Assembly: GCF_001748145.1 (NCBI RefSeq)
Contig: NZ_BCQA01000001.1
Coordinates: forward strand, 5,358,501-5,422,500
Reading direction: 5' to 3'
Length of the DNA stretch: 64,000 bases
DNA from: Bosea sp. BIWAKO-01
GTDB taxonomy: Bacteria > Pseudomonadota > Alphaproteobacteria > Rhizobiales > Beijerinckiaceae
A program made the position numbers and the translations under genes. Below are positions 41,310 to 50,231 of the stretch, piece by piece. A model generated the notes under the pieces. It made no database searches. It was not told the origin of the DNA and worked only from the letters and a program-made list of their open reading frames with translations. Positions within the stretch are counted from its first letter, which is position 1; every line of letters begins with the position of its first letter.

Positions 41310-42101
41310 ATGTCAGCGCGCGGCGCAGCCTCCCCGAAACCCGCCGCCCTGACGCGCCGCCAGCGCAGCGTGCTCGCGGCCGTGCAGGAGCTCGGGTTCG
41401 TCACGATCGACGGGCTCGCAAGGGAATTCGAAGTGTCGAGCCAGACGATCCGGCGCGACATCATCAAGCTGCAGCAGGCCAATTACCTGCACCGCTTCCA
41501 CGGCGGCGCCGGCCTGACGGACGGCACGTTCCGCCCCGGCTACGCGCAGAAACTGACGACGGCCCCCGCCGGCAAAGAACGGATCGGCAGAGCGGTGGCG
41601 GAGATGATTCCCGACGGCGCATCGGTCTATCTCGATGTCGGGACGACGGTCGAGGCCGTCGCGCGAGCGCTTTTGAGCAAGATGACCCTGAGAATCATCA
41701 CCTGCAGCGTCTCGGTCGCAATGATCTTCTGCTCCCATGGCAAGTTCGACGTGTTCGTGACGGGCGGCAGCGTGCGTGGCGCGAACGGCTCGCTCGTCGG
41801 CAGCGTCACCACCGAAAGCCTCAAGATGTTCAGGGTCGATTATGCGGTGATCGGCTTCGGTGGCTTCGACGATGACGGTGCGCCGATGGATTTCGACCTG
41901 GAGAAGATCGCAGTGCGGCAGGTGGCGCTGGCCCATTCCCGTCATGGAATCGCGGTCGCGGATGCCTCCAAGTTCGGCAAGGCCGGCGTTGCCCGCGTCG
42001 CGCCGCTCTCGGCCTTCCATGCCCTGGTGACCGATAACGAGCCGCCCAAGCCCCTGCGCCGCCTGTTCGACACGGCCGGCGTTCGCTGCGTCGTGGCCTG
42101 A
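41310..42101 (+). CDS. DeoR-family transcriptional regulator of the phn importer operon
   Basis: Regulator of 263 aa from the ATG at 41310. HTH: RQRSVLAAVQELGFVTIDGL, EFEVSSQTIRRDIIKLQQAN, HRFHGGA. Effector domain: GKERIGRAVAEMIPDGASVY, DVGTTVEAVARALL, VTGGSVRGANGSLVGSVTTE, RVDYAVIGFGGFDDDGAPMD. DeoR proteins sense phosphorylated sugars or polyols. It precedes the phnDCEE-HAD operon by 131 bp containing two ATCAT/ATGAT dyads and is probably its repressor. That suggests an organophosphate-related substrate for that operon (inference). Confidence 0.9.
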   Translation: MSARGAASPKPAALTRRQRSVLAAVQELGFVTIDGLAREFEVSSQTIRRDIIKLQQANYLHRFHGGAGLTDGTFRPGYAQKLTTAPAGKERIGRAVAEMIPDGASVYLDVGTTVEAVARALLSKMTLRIITCSVSVAMIFCSHGKFDVFVTGGSVRGANGSLVGSVTTESLKMFRVDYAVIGFGGFDDDGAPMDFDLEKIAVRQVALAHSRHGIAVADASKFGKAGVARVAPLSAFHALVTDNEPPKPLRRLFDTAGVRCVVA

Positions 42102-42130
42102 ACGTACGATTTGAGAGGATAGCCGGCAAA

Positions 42131-42168
42131 ATCATGATTGCATGATCGTTCCCGCGCATTATGATCAT
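42131..42168. promoter_or_regulatory. Pair of ATGAT-type dyads, candidate DeoR operator upstream of phnD
   Basis: ATCATG (42131-42136) and CATGAT (42141-42146) form a perfect dyad with a 4-bp centre. ATGATCAT (42161-42168) is a second palindrome with the same core, 30 bp further on (about three helical turns start to start). They lie between the DeoR gene and the phnD-like start at 42233. Confidence 0.5.
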
Positions 42169-42232
42169 TTCAGATCAACCGCACCGGCCGCTCAGGCCCA
42201 AGAAGATGCGGCAGAGAATCTGGAGGGAACGG

Positions 42233-43222
42233 ATGGTTCGGATTTCGCTGGCCGCGCTCGGCGCGGTAGCCATGGCGCTTGCCCTGGCATCGCCTGCCCA
42301 TGCGCAGAGCTGCGCCAATCGCGGCACGCTCGATGCGCGCTATTGCGATGCGGATAACGATCTTCTCGCGGATACGCCGAGCGACAAGGCGCAGCAGAAG
42401 AACCCGGATACGCTGGTCTTCTCCTACACGCCGGTCGAGGACCCGGCCGTGTACGAGAACGTCTTCTCCGATTTCCTGGCCCATCTCAGCAAGGTCACGG
42501 GCAAGCGCATCCGCTGGTTCTCGGCAGAATCCTATGCGGCCCAGATCGAGGCCATGCGCTCGGGTCGCCTGCATATCGCCGGAGTCGCCAGCGGCCCGAC
42601 CCCGTTCGCTGTCAATCTTGCCGGCTTCGTTCCGATCGTCGCCATGGAGCGCCATGACGGCGGCGTCGGCTATACCTTGCAGCTGATCGTGCCGAAGGAC
42701 AGCCCGATCAAGAGCATTGCCGACCTCAAGGGCAAACGCGTCGCCCATGTCGCGCCCTCCTCAAATTCCGGCGACACCGCGCCGCGCGTCCTGTTCAAGG
42801 ACAAGGGCGTCGAGCCGGGCAAGGACTATGAGGTGCTGTACTCCGGCAAACACGACAACTCGATCATGGGCGTCGTGAACAAGGACTATGACGCGGCTCC
42901 CGTCGCATCGAGCGTGGTCGACCGCATGAGAGCCCGCGGCATGTTCAAGCCCGACGACCTGCGCATCGTCTATGAATCGGCGCCGTTCCCGCGCACCGCT
43001 TTCGGCATCTCCCATGACCTCGCGCCCGAGCTGCAGGACAAGATCAGGCAGGCGTTCATGACCTTCGACTTCAAGAACTCCAAGTTGGCCAAGGAGTTCA
43101 AGGACGAGAAGGGCTTCAAGGCGCTGAGCTACAAGGCCGACTGGGCCGATATCCGGACGATTCAGCGGGATACCGGCATCGTCTACACCCAGGACGGCCT
43201 CTCCAAGCTGAAGCCGGATTGA
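42233..43222 (+). CDS. phnD: Phosphate/phosphonate-type ABC transporter binding protein (PhnD-like)
   Basis: Periplasmic receptor, 329 aa. The ATG at 42233 is favoured by GGAGGGA just upstream (42222-42228) and by an immediate signal peptide ([20 protein letters not shown]). An earlier ATG lies at 42206. PhnD-family blocks: [100 protein letters not shown]. First gene of a complete importer. The family binds phosphonates, phosphite or phosphate esters; no C-P lyase genes are nearby, so the exact ligand is open. Confidence 0.92.
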   Translation: MVRISLAALGAVAMALALASPAHAQSCANRGTLDARYCDADNDLLADTPSDKAQQKNPDTLVFSYTPVEDPAVYENVFSDFLAHLSKVTGKRIRWFSAESYAAQIEAMRSGRLHIAGVASGPTPFAVNLAGFVPIVAMERHDGGVGYTLQLIVPKDSPIKSIADLKGKRVAHVAPSSNSGDTAPRVLFKDKGVEPGKDYEVLYSGKHDNSIMGVVNKDYDAAPVASSVVDRMRARGMFKPDDLRIVYESAPFPRTAFGISHDLAPELQDKIRQAFMTFDFKNSKLAKEFKDEKGFKALSYKADWADIRTIQRDTGIVYTQDGLSKLKPD

Positions 43223-44043
43223 TGACGACCCCTTCCGGCACGCCGCTGCTGCGGATCGAGGCGCTCGAAAAGACCTACCCGACGGGCAAGCGCGCCCTGG
43301 CTGGCGTCGATGTCACCATCGACAGACCGCAGGTCGTCGCGATCATCGGCTCGTCGGGCGCGGGCAAGAGCACGTTGATCCGCTGCATCAACAGGCTGGT
43401 CGAGCCGACGGCCGGGCGCATCCTGCTCAACGGCGGGGATATCGTGGCTCTCGATCGCAAGGGGCTGCGAGCCGCGCGCCGGCGGATCGGCATGATCTTC
43501 CAGGAGTACAATCTGGTCGAGCGGCTGACCGTGATGCAGAACGTGCTCTCGGGCCGGCTCGGCTATGTCGGCCTGATCGCTTCGCTGCGCTACCGCTTTC
43601 CGCCGGAGGATATCCAGGCGGCCTTCGCGCTTCTCGACCGCGTCGGGCTCGACGGCTACCACAACCAGCGCGCCGATGCTCTGTCAGGCGGCCAGCGTCA
43701 GCGCGTCGGCATTGCGCGTGCGCTGATGCAACGGCCCGATCTGCTGCTCCTCGACGAGCCTACGGCCAGCCTGGACCCGAAGACCGCCCGCCAGATCATG
43801 CGGCTGGTGCGCGAGCTCGTCTCCGAACGGCAAACGCCGGCGATCATCAATATCCACGATGTCGCGTTGGCAAAGGCCTATGCCGACCGCATCATCGGCC
43901 TGCGCGACGGCGTCGTCGTCTTCGACGACGGCCCGGCCGAACTGACGGACGAGGTTCTCTCGGTCATCTATGGCGACGAGGACTGGATCCTGCCCGGCGA
44001 GGGCGACGACGAACCTGCACCGGCGCTCAGTTCCGCCTCATGA
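43222..44043 (+). CDS. phnC: Phosphonate-type ABC transporter ATP-binding protein (PhnC-like)
   Basis: ATPase of 273 aa; its ATG at 43222 shares a base with the phnD stop (TGATG). Walker [10 protein letters not shown], signature [16 protein letters not shown], Walker [18 protein letters not shown], and the PhnC-typical [20 protein letters not shown] followed by GRLGYVG. Energises the two PhnE-type permeases encoded next. Confidence 0.95.
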   Translation: MTTPSGTPLLRIEALEKTYPTGKRALAGVDVTIDRPQVVAIIGSSGAGKSTLIRCINRLVEPTAGRILLNGGDIVALDRKGLRAARRRIGMIFQEYNLVERLTVMQNVLSGRLGYVGLIASLRYRFPPEDIQAAFALLDRVGLDGYHNQRADALSGGQRQRVGIARALMQRPDLLLLDEPTASLDPKTARQIMRLVRELVSERQTPAIINIHDVALAKAYADRIIGLRDGVVVFDDGPAELTDEVLSVIYGDEDWILPGEGDDEPAPALSSAS

Positions 44044-44849
44044 GCGCCACCGCATCCCCCGCCTATCCGACCACATGGCGGCCGCCGAGCCTGTTCGGCA
44101 GCCGTCGCCGCCGGTTCATCTTCTGGGCCGCCGTCGTCGCCTATGTGATCTGGTCGGTCTCCGACCTCAATATCGACGGCAACCGCATCCTCGCCGGCCT
44201 GCCGCGCGCGCTCGATATCTTCGCGCGCATGGTCCCGCCGGATTTTTCGCGCTGGGAGATGCTGCTTTCGGGCATGGTGGAGAGCATCCAGATCGCGATC
44301 GCCTCGACGATCGTCGGTGCCCTGCTCGCAATCCCGATCGGGCTGGCTGCCGCTGCCAATCTCTCGCCGCGCCCGCTCTATTTCCTGGCGCGCGGCTTCA
44401 TCGTGATCGGGCGGACCTTCCATGAGGTCATCATCGCGATCTTCTTCGTGAAACTGTTCGGCTTTGGCCCCGTCGCGGGGTTGCTGACGCTCGCTTTCTC
44501 CTCGGCGATCTTCCTCGGCAAGATGCTGGCCGAGGACATCGAGAACATGAAGGAAGGCCCGGTCGAGGCCATCCGTGCCACCGGCGCGAGCTTTGGCCAG
44601 GTCGTCGGCTACGCCGTGGTGCCGCAGGTCATGGTCAAGTCGCTCGGCGTGCTGATCTACCGGCTCGACGCCAATCTGCGCCATTCCACCGTCATCGGCA
44701 TCGTCGGCGCCGGCGGCATCGGCCAGACGCTATCGGCCTCGTTCTCCCGCTACGATTTCGATTTCTCGAGCGCCATCCTGCTCACCATCGCGGCGCTCGT
44801 TGCGCTCGGCGAGTGGTTCAGCGACTGGGCCCGGCGGAGGCTCAGGTGA
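44040..44849 (+). CDS. phnE: Phosphonate-type ABC transporter permease (PhnE-like, first)
   Basis: Inner-membrane permease, 269 aa, overlapping phnC by 4 bp. Membrane segments include [20 protein letters not shown] and [20 protein letters not shown]. PhnE motifs: [75 protein letters not shown]. One of two tandem, diverged PhnE genes, an arrangement seen in several PhnDCE-type importers. Confidence 0.94.
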   Translation: MSATASPAYPTTWRPPSLFGSRRRRFIFWAAVVAYVIWSVSDLNIDGNRILAGLPRALDIFARMVPPDFSRWEMLLSGMVESIQIAIASTIVGALLAIPIGLAAAANLSPRPLYFLARGFIVIGRTFHEVIIAIFFVKLFGFGPVAGLLTLAFSSAIFLGKMLAEDIENMKEGPVEAIRATGASFGQVVGYAVVPQVMVKSLGVLIYRLDANLRHSTVIGIVGAGGIGQTLSASFSRYDFDFSSAILLTIAALVALGEWFSDWARRRLR

Positions 44850-45685
44850 AGGCGAATGCAAACCAGCGCCGGGATGGCGGGGCACAGCCCAAGCGCATCT
44901 ATCCCGACCAGTGGGAGCGCCATACGCCGCGCGAACGGCTGACGCAGTGGCTCTGGCTCCTTGGCGGCGCATTCGCGGCCGTCTGGTCGGTTTCGGCACT
45001 CGACATCGAATGGGCCTTCTTCGCCGACGCGCATGAACAGGCGGCCGACCTGATCCAGCGGATGTGGCCACCGCGCTGGTCCTATCTGCCGGTTGTCGTA
45101 CGTCCGCTGATCGAGACGATCCATATCGCGACGCTCGGCACGATGATCTCGATCGTGCTCGCGCTGCCGGTCGCTTTCCTAGCCGCACGCAACACCACGC
45201 TGAACCAGGGAACCTGGCTTCTCGGGCGCGCAATCCTCGTGCTGTCGCGCTCGATCAACACGGTAATCTGGGGGCTTCTCTTCGTCGCCATCTTCGGCCC
45301 CGGCCCGGTTGCCGGCATCTGCGCGGTCGCGGCCCGCTCGGTCGGCTTCATCGCCAAGCTCGTCGCCGAAGCGATCGAGGAGGTCGAGGCCGGCCAGATC
45401 GAGGCGGTGGAGGCGACTGGCGCCGGCACCTTCCAGATCTACGGCATCGCCATCCTGCCGCAGATTCTGCCCGTTCTGATCGGCACATCGATCTATCGCT
45501 GGGACATCAATGTGCGGGAGTCGAGCGTGCTCGGCTTCGTCGGCGCCGGCGGCATCGGGCTTCTGCTCTACGCCTCGATCAACCAGTTCGCCTGGAGCCA
45601 GGTCCTGGTCATCCTCATTGCCATCCTGGCGATCATCATCATCAGCGAGGCGCTTTCCGCCTATGTCCGTTCACGTATCACCTGA
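44846..45685 (+). CDS. phnE: Phosphonate-type ABC transporter permease (PhnE-like, second)
   Basis: Inner-membrane permease, 279 aa, from a GTG at 44846 that overlaps the stop of the first permease (GTGA). A longer frame from 44813 has no support. Basic N-terminus then LWLLGGAFAAVWSVSALDIE; PhnE motifs ILVLSRSINTVIWGLLFVAI, EAVEATGAGTFQIYGIAILP, YRWDINVRESSVLGFVGAGG. Pairs with the first permease to form a heterodimeric channel. Confidence 0.94.
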   Translation: MKANANQRRDGGAQPKRIYPDQWERHTPRERLTQWLWLLGGAFAAVWSVSALDIEWAFFADAHEQAADLIQRMWPPRWSYLPVVVRPLIETIHIATLGTMISIVLALPVAFLAARNTTLNQGTWLLGRAILVLSRSINTVIWGLLFVAIFGPGPVAGICAVAARSVGFIAKLVAEAIEEVEAGQIEAVEATGAGTFQIYGIAILPQILPVLIGTSIYRWDINVRESSVLGFVGAGGIGLLLYASINQFAWSQVLVILIAILAIIIISEALSAYVRSRIT

Positions 45686-46565
45686 AACCGGAGCCGCCGT
45701 CAGCCATCTCTCCGGCCTTGCCGAGATCGCCCGGCGCTATGACGGATTTTTGCTCGACCAGTGGGGCGTGCTGCATGACGGCACGACCCCCTATCCCGGC
45801 GCAGTCGACTGCCTGGAGAGGCTGCGCTCGGCCGGAAAGGCGATCATCATTCTCTCCAATTCCGGCCGCGGGGCTCGCGAAAACGAGGAGCTGCTCGCCC
45901 GGATGGGTTTTGCCCGCGAGTTGTTCGATCATGTCGTTTCGGCCGGAGACGACGCCCGCGACGCGCTGCTGACCGAGCAGCACCCGTTCTATCGCGACCT
46001 CGGGCGCCGCTGCTTCCTGTTCGCGCGCGACGGCGAGGACCACCTGATCGAGGGTTTGGGCCTGACCAGGGTCGAGAGCACCGAGGACGCCGACTTTCTG
46101 TTCATGCTGAGCATGAACCCGCCGCAGCAATCGCTGGCCGGCTGGCGCCCGGTGCTCGAGGCTGCGGTGGCCCGCGACCTGCCGATGATCTGCGGCAATC
46201 CCGATCTCTACCGCGTTCATGCCGACGGCACGCTGCATGAGGCGCCCGGGCTTGTCGCCCGGTGCTATGCCGGGCTTGGCGGGCGGGTCCGCTATCACGG
46301 CAAGCCCGAACCGCGCATCTATCGCAGCAGCCTGCAGCGGCTCGGCCTGGCTCCGCGGCGGGTGCTCGCGGTCGGCGACTCGCTCGAGCATGACGTTGCC
46401 GGCGCAACCGGTGCCGGGATCGATGTTGCCTTCATTGCCGGCGGCATTCATCGGCAGGATCTGGGTTGGCCGACACCGGATACCGTCGACCATGCGAGCT
46501 GCGCCAGGCTCTTCGCCACGGCCGGATGGAAGCCCGGTTACGTCGTGCCCGCTTTCGCGTGGTGA
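45663..46565 (+). CDS. HAD-superfamily class IIA phosphatase-like protein (NagD/PGP type)
   Basis: HAD hydrolase of 300 aa, overlapping the end of the permease gene by 23 bp, so co-translated with the importer. Motif 1 reads LLDQWGVLHDG: Asp32 can be the nucleophile, but the second Asp of the usual DxD is Trp34. Motif 2 IIILSNSGRG, cap region CFLFARDGEDHLIEGL, motif 3 Lys in YHGKPEPRIYRSSLQRL, motif 4 VLAVGDSLEHDVAGATGAGI. Class IIA enzymes dephosphorylate small organophosphates (phosphoglycolate, glycerol phosphate, nucleotides). Its fusion to a Phn-type operon suggests dephosphorylation of the imported compound, although the motif-1 change raises doubt about rate or mechanism. Confidence 0.9.
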   Translation: MSVHVSPETGAAVSHLSGLAEIARRYDGFLLDQWGVLHDGTTPYPGAVDCLERLRSAGKAIIILSNSGRGARENEELLARMGFARELFDHVVSAGDDARDALLTEQHPFYRDLGRRCFLFARDGEDHLIEGLGLTRVESTEDADFLFMLSMNPPQQSLAGWRPVLEAAVARDLPMICGNPDLYRVHADGTLHEAPGLVARCYAGLGGRVRYHGKPEPRIYRSSLQRLGLAPRRVLAVGDSLEHDVAGATGAGIDVAFIAGGIHRQDLGWPTPDTVDHASCARLFATAGWKPGYVVPAFAW

Positions 46566-46567
46566 TT

Positions 46568-46585
46568 GCCGCGCCCTGACGCGGC
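46568..46585 (+). terminator. Stem-loop just after the phn-HAD operon
   Basis: GCCGCG (46568-46573) and CGCGGC (46580-46585), 6-nt loop, directly after the HAD stop codon. GC-rich, no T-run; weak terminator candidate. Confidence 0.4.
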
Positions 46586-46753
46586 CGCCGCCGTTCCCCG
46601 TTCGCATCACCGCCAGGCGATCCGTTGGCTCTCAGGCCGTCGGCTTGCAGGCTGCCAAGCCCTGTGGGCCTGGCGGCCCGCTTCGTCATGCTCTCCGCGA
46701 AGCCGTCCCCCTCCTTCAGGTCAAGCTCCATCCGCTAGTCGGCTCGGGATTGG

Positions 46754-46770
46754 TGTACTAGTATACATGT
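46754..46770. promoter_or_regulatory. TACTAGTA/GTATAC-type palindrome upstream of an orphan SBP
   Basis: TGTACTAGTATACATGT contains the perfect 8-bp palindrome TACTAGTA (46756-46763) overlapping GTATAC and ACATGT. GTATAC-type half sites are common for sugar-responsive GntR and LacI regulators in proteobacteria. It lies 60 bp before the SBP start at 46831. The rest of the 265-bp gap (46566-46830) shows no convincing gene. Confidence 0.45.
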
Positions 46771-46830
46771 AAGGCTTCGGCGCGTGGCCGGTCTGGTTGC
46801 GCGGATAGCAGGCCTATCCAGGGAGAGACC

Positions 46831-48021
46831 ATGACCGAAATCACACGCCGCGGCGTGCTGCATGGAGCAGCCAGCCTTGCCGCTCTCCAGGCGACAGGAG
46901 CCTTCGCCCAGGGCCTGCCCCTGCCTTCCAGCCCGGTCGCGCTGAACATCATCGATGTCGCCGGCAACCTGCAGCTGACCCAGGCCTCGATCGAACGCTT
47001 CGCCAGGGAAAACCCAAAGCTGATCTCGCGGGTCAACTTCTCGCGGGCGCCCTCGCCGGAGCTGCCGGCGAAGCTCAAGGCGCAGCAGCAGGCAAACCGG
47101 GTCGATCTCGACCTCGTGCTGACCGGGCCGGGCGCAATGTCGGACGGCATCCAGCAGGGACTGTGGATCGACGTCTGGAAGTCCTACCCGTCGCAATTGC
47201 CGAAGGCGGAAGAGGTCTATCACGAGCAGGCGCTGATGATGCAGCGCAACTTCGGTCAGAACGAAGGGGTTGCGGTCGTCTACTCACCGTCGGGCCCGCT
47301 CTTCGAATACATTCCGGCCCGCCTGAAGACCGTGCCCAAGACGGCTGCCGACCTGCTGGCCTATGTGAAGGCCAATCCCAAGCGATTCACCTATGCCCGC
47401 CCGCTGAATTCCGGGCCTGGCTGGACCTTCCTCCAGGGCATGCCCTACATCCTTGGCGACAAGGATCCGAGCGATCCGATGAATGGCTGGGACAAGACCT
47501 GGGCCTATCTCAAGGAGCTGGGCACCGGCATCGACTACTATCCCGGCGGGACGGCCGCGACGATGAAGGAACTCGGCGAAGGCACGCGCGACGTCATCGT
47601 CTCGACGCTCGGCTGGGACATCAACCCGCGCGTGCTCGGCATCGTGCCGAAAGAGGCCGAGGTCTTCGCGCTGGAAAACACCCACTGGATTCCCGACACC
47701 CAGTTCATGTGCATTCCCAAGGGCGTGCCGGAGGCCAAGGTCGCCGTCATCCTGGCGCTGATGTCGTTCATGCTGAAGCCCGAGCCGCAGGCCGCGACCT
47801 ATGACAAGGGCTATTTCTATCCCGGCCCGGCCGTGAAGGGGGTGACGCTTGCCATGGCGCCGCAGGAAAGCCGCGACGTCATCAAGGAATTCGGGCGCGC
47901 TCATTATGACGAATTGATCGGCAAGCTGCCGACCCGCCCGCCTCTGACACCCGAACGGCTCGTCGCCGCCTTCCGGCGCTGGGACCAGGAGATCGGCGTT
48001 GGCCACGGAGCACCCCAATAG
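46831..48021 (+). CDS. Family 1-type ABC transporter substrate-binding protein (orphan)
   Basis: Periplasmic receptor, 396 aa, with a Tat-like leader (TRRGVLHGAASLAAL, cleavage near FAQG at residue 27). Contains KLISRVNFSRAPSPELPAKL, RVDLDLVLTGPGAMSDGI, GVAVVYSPSGPLFEYIPARL, NSGPGWTFLQGMPYILGDKD and TLGWDINPRVLGIVPKEAEV. Closely similar to the SBP at 50232-51425. It starts an operon with two Gfo/Idh oxidoreductases (1-bp gap to the first). No permease or ATPase is near. With the oxidoreductases it probably handles a sugar, polyol or sugar acid; the ligand is unknown. Confidence 0.9.
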   Translation: MTEITRRGVLHGAASLAALQATGAFAQGLPLPSSPVALNIIDVAGNLQLTQASIERFARENPKLISRVNFSRAPSPELPAKLKAQQQANRVDLDLVLTGPGAMSDGIQQGLWIDVWKSYPSQLPKAEEVYHEQALMMQRNFGQNEGVAVVYSPSGPLFEYIPARLKTVPKTAADLLAYVKANPKRFTYARPLNSGPGWTFLQGMPYILGDKDPSDPMNGWDKTWAYLKELGTGIDYYPGGTAATMKELGEGTRDVIVSTLGWDINPRVLGIVPKEAEVFALENTHWIPDTQFMCIPKGVPEAKVAVILALMSFMLKPEPQAATYDKGYFYPGPAVKGVTLAMAPQESRDVIKEFGRAHYDELIGKLPTRPPLTPERLVAAFRRWDQEIGVGHGAPQ

Positions 48022-48022
48022 C

Positions 48023-49051
48023 ATGCGCTTTGCCGCCATCGGCCTCGACCACCGCCATATCTACAGCATGGTCGAAGGTCTCCTCGAAGCCGGCGCTGTC
48101 TGCGCCGGCTTCGATCCGCGCACCAGCGACGAGCGTGTCGTTGCCGGCTTCCGTGAGCGCTTTCCGCAGCTCCAGGCCATGGATGCCGACCGGCTGATCG
48201 ACGATCCCTCGATCGATCTCGTCGCCTGCGCCGCCATTCCCTCGGAGCGCGCCGCGATCGCGATCCGGGCGATGCAGGCCGGCAAGGACGTCATGGTCGA
48301 CAAGCCGGGCGTGACGACATTCCAGCAGCTTGCCGATGTCGAGGCGACGGTCGCCCGGACCGGGCGGATCTTTTCGATCTGCTTCTCCGAGCGCTTCCTG
48401 GTGCCCTCGACGATCATCGCCGGCAAGCTTATCGCCGACGGTGCGATCGGGCGGGTGGTACAGACCCTGGGTGTCGGCCCGCATCGCCTCAACCGGGCGA
48501 TCCGCCCGTCTTGGTTCTTCGAGACGAGCGCTTTCGGCGGCATTCTCACCGATATCGCCTCGCACCAGATCGACCAGTTCCTGCACTTCACCGGTTCGCG
48601 CGATGCCGACATCGTCGCGTCGGGAACGGGCCATTTCGGTGGCGCGGCGCTGCCGGATTTCGAGGATTTCGGGGAGATCCTGCTGCGCAGCCCGCAGGCC
48701 GGCGGCTATATCCGCGTCGACTGGTTCACCGCCGACGGGCTTCCAACCTGGGGCGACGGGCGGCTGACCATCCTCGGGACGGAAGGCACGATCGAGCTGC
48801 GCAAATATGTCGATATCGCCGGCCGGCCGGGCACCGACCATCTCTTCCTCGTCGACGGCAAGGGCACCCGCCATATCGATGCGTCCGGCGAGCCTCTGAC
48901 CTATTTCCGCAATCTGGTCGCCGATATCGGAGACAGGACGGAGAGCGCGATGTTCCAGCAACACGCCTTCACGGTCTGCCGGCTGGCGCTGGAAGCGCAG
49001 GCGAAGGCCGTGCGGCTGCCTGCCCGCACGAGCGAAAGGACTGCTTCGTGA
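48023..49051 (+). CDS. Gfo/Idh/MocA-family oxidoreductase (first)
   Basis: NAD(P)-dependent oxidoreductase, 342 aa from the ATG at 48023. The Rossmann start is short and atypical (MRFAAIGLDHRHIYSMVEGL), with His where the usual G-x-G-x-x-G would be. Catalytic-type segment DVMVDKPGVTT corresponds to the EKP motif with Asp-Lys-Pro. Later HQIDQFLHFTGS matches the family's H-x-x-D region. Acts on sugar or inositol-like substrates in related proteins. Coupled to the SBP upstream and overlapping the next oxidoreductase by 4 bp. Confidence 0.88.
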   Translation: MRFAAIGLDHRHIYSMVEGLLEAGAVCAGFDPRTSDERVVAGFRERFPQLQAMDADRLIDDPSIDLVACAAIPSERAAIAIRAMQAGKDVMVDKPGVTTFQQLADVEATVARTGRIFSICFSERFLVPSTIIAGKLIADGAIGRVVQTLGVGPHRLNRAIRPSWFFETSAFGGILTDIASHQIDQFLHFTGSRDADIVASGTGHFGGAALPDFEDFGEILLRSPQAGGYIRVDWFTADGLPTWGDGRLTILGTEGTIELRKYVDIAGRPGTDHLFLVDGKGTRHIDASGEPLTYFRNLVADIGDRTESAMFQQHAFTVCRLALEAQAKAVRLPARTSERTAS

Positions 49052-50052
49052 CCCGCAAGATCGGCATTGCCATCGTCGGCCTCGGGCCGGCTTCGCTACC
49101 GCATTCCCGCAGCCTGATCGACCTTGCAGAGCGGGTCGATGTCCGCTGGGCGGTCAGTCGCTCGGCAGAGCGAGCCGGGGCCTACGGCAAGCAGTTCGCC
49201 TTTCCGGTGACGACCGATCTCGATGCCGTGCTGGCTGATCCAGCGGTCGAGGCCGTCATTGTGCTGACGCCGCCGAGCAGTCATCTCGAGGTGTCCGCGC
49301 GCTGCTTCGAGAATGGCAAGCATGTGCTGGTCGAGAAGCCGCTGGAGCTGACGGTCGCGCGCGGCGAGGCGCTGGTCGAAGCCGCGCGCCGTGCCGGCAA
49401 AGTCTTCGGGGTCGTGCTGCAGCACCGATTCCGGCCTGCGAGCCTGCGCCTCAAGGCAGCGCTCGCCGCCGGCGAACTCGGCACGGTCGAGGCCGCTTTC
49501 CTCAGCGTGCCGTGGTGGCGTCCGCAGGCCTATTACGACGAGCCGGGCCGCGGCACGCTGGCGCGTGACGGCGGCGGCGTGCTGCTGACCCAGGCGATCC
49601 ATTCGCTCGACCTGTTCCGCTCATTGGTGGGTGTGTCCAAGGTGGTCGCGGCGCAGGCGCGGACCACGGCGCTGCACCGCATGGAGACCGAGGATTTCGC
49701 CTCCGCGCTGCTCGAGCTCGGCAATGGTGCGCCGGGCACGCTGATGACGACGACCGCCGCCTTTCCCGGCCATCCCGAGCGCATCGAAATCATCGGGACC
49801 AAGGGCTTTGCCACATTGATAGGCGGTACGCTCAGCCTCTCCTTCCTCGACGGCTGCAAGGAGGTCGTGGAGGCGGAAGGCAGCACCGGCAGCGGCGCCA
49901 ACATCATGGACTTCCCCCATGACGCCCACCGCGCGGTGATCGCTGATTTCCTGAATGCGATCACGACCGGCGGCGAACCCGTCGTGACGGGCCATGAGGC
50001 GCTGGCGTCTCAACGCCTCGTCGATGACATCCTCGCCGCCGCGAAGCACTGA
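49048..50052 (+). CDS. Gfo/Idh/MocA-family oxidoreductase (second)
   Basis: Oxidoreductase of 334 aa with a GTG start at 49048 overlapping the previous stop (GTGA). Rossmann motif IAIVGLGPASLPHSRSLIDL, catalytic HVLVEKPLELTVARGEALVE with the canonical Glu-Lys-Pro, and QAIHSLDLFRSLVG for the H-x-x-D region. It is more canonical than its upstream neighbour; the two may form a pair performing successive oxidation and reduction of a sugar derivative. A longer frame upstream runs inside the first oxidoreductase in another frame and is ignored. Confidence 0.92.
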   Translation: MTRKIGIAIVGLGPASLPHSRSLIDLAERVDVRWAVSRSAERAGAYGKQFAFPVTTDLDAVLADPAVEAVIVLTPPSSHLEVSARCFENGKHVLVEKPLELTVARGEALVEAARRAGKVFGVVLQHRFRPASLRLKAALAAGELGTVEAAFLSVPWWRPQAYYDEPGRGTLARDGGGVLLTQAIHSLDLFRSLVGVSKVVAAQARTTALHRMETEDFASALLELGNGAPGTLMTTTAAFPGHPERIEIIGTKGFATLIGGTLSLSFLDGCKEVVEAEGSTGSGANIMDFPHDAHRAVIADFLNAITTGGEPVVTGHEALASQRLVDDILAAAKH

Positions 50053-50159
50053 GGCGCAGCCTTACAGCCCTGCCGATCCATCATGGCATCGCAAACGCCG
50101 TGGAGCGGAGATCCGGGATGCATGCCGGCGGCATATCCCGCAATCAGTTGGGCCTGGAG

Positions 50160-50188
50160 CCCGGGGCGCGCCATGAGGGCGCCCCGGG
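50160..50188. terminator. Strong stem-loop in a convergent gap (terminator or REP-like palindrome)
   Basis: Perfect 10-bp stem, CCCGGGGCGC (50160-50169) and GCGCCCCGGG (50179-50188), 9-nt loop, in the 179-bp gap between the convergent oxidoreductase and SBP genes. No T-run. A second CCGGGATG-containing segment precedes it (50113-50120), reminiscent of dispersed palindromic repeats in related genomes. Confidence 0.55.
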
Positions 50189-50231
50189 ATGACTTTGTCC
50201 TATGCCGGACCGTCCTGTTCGACTGTCCTGC

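Noticed and set aside
46432..46731. A 99-codon minus-strand frame in the gap before the SBP at 46831
   Set aside because: Overlaps the HAD gene end antisense; Arg-rich, repeat-like composition; no homology recognised.
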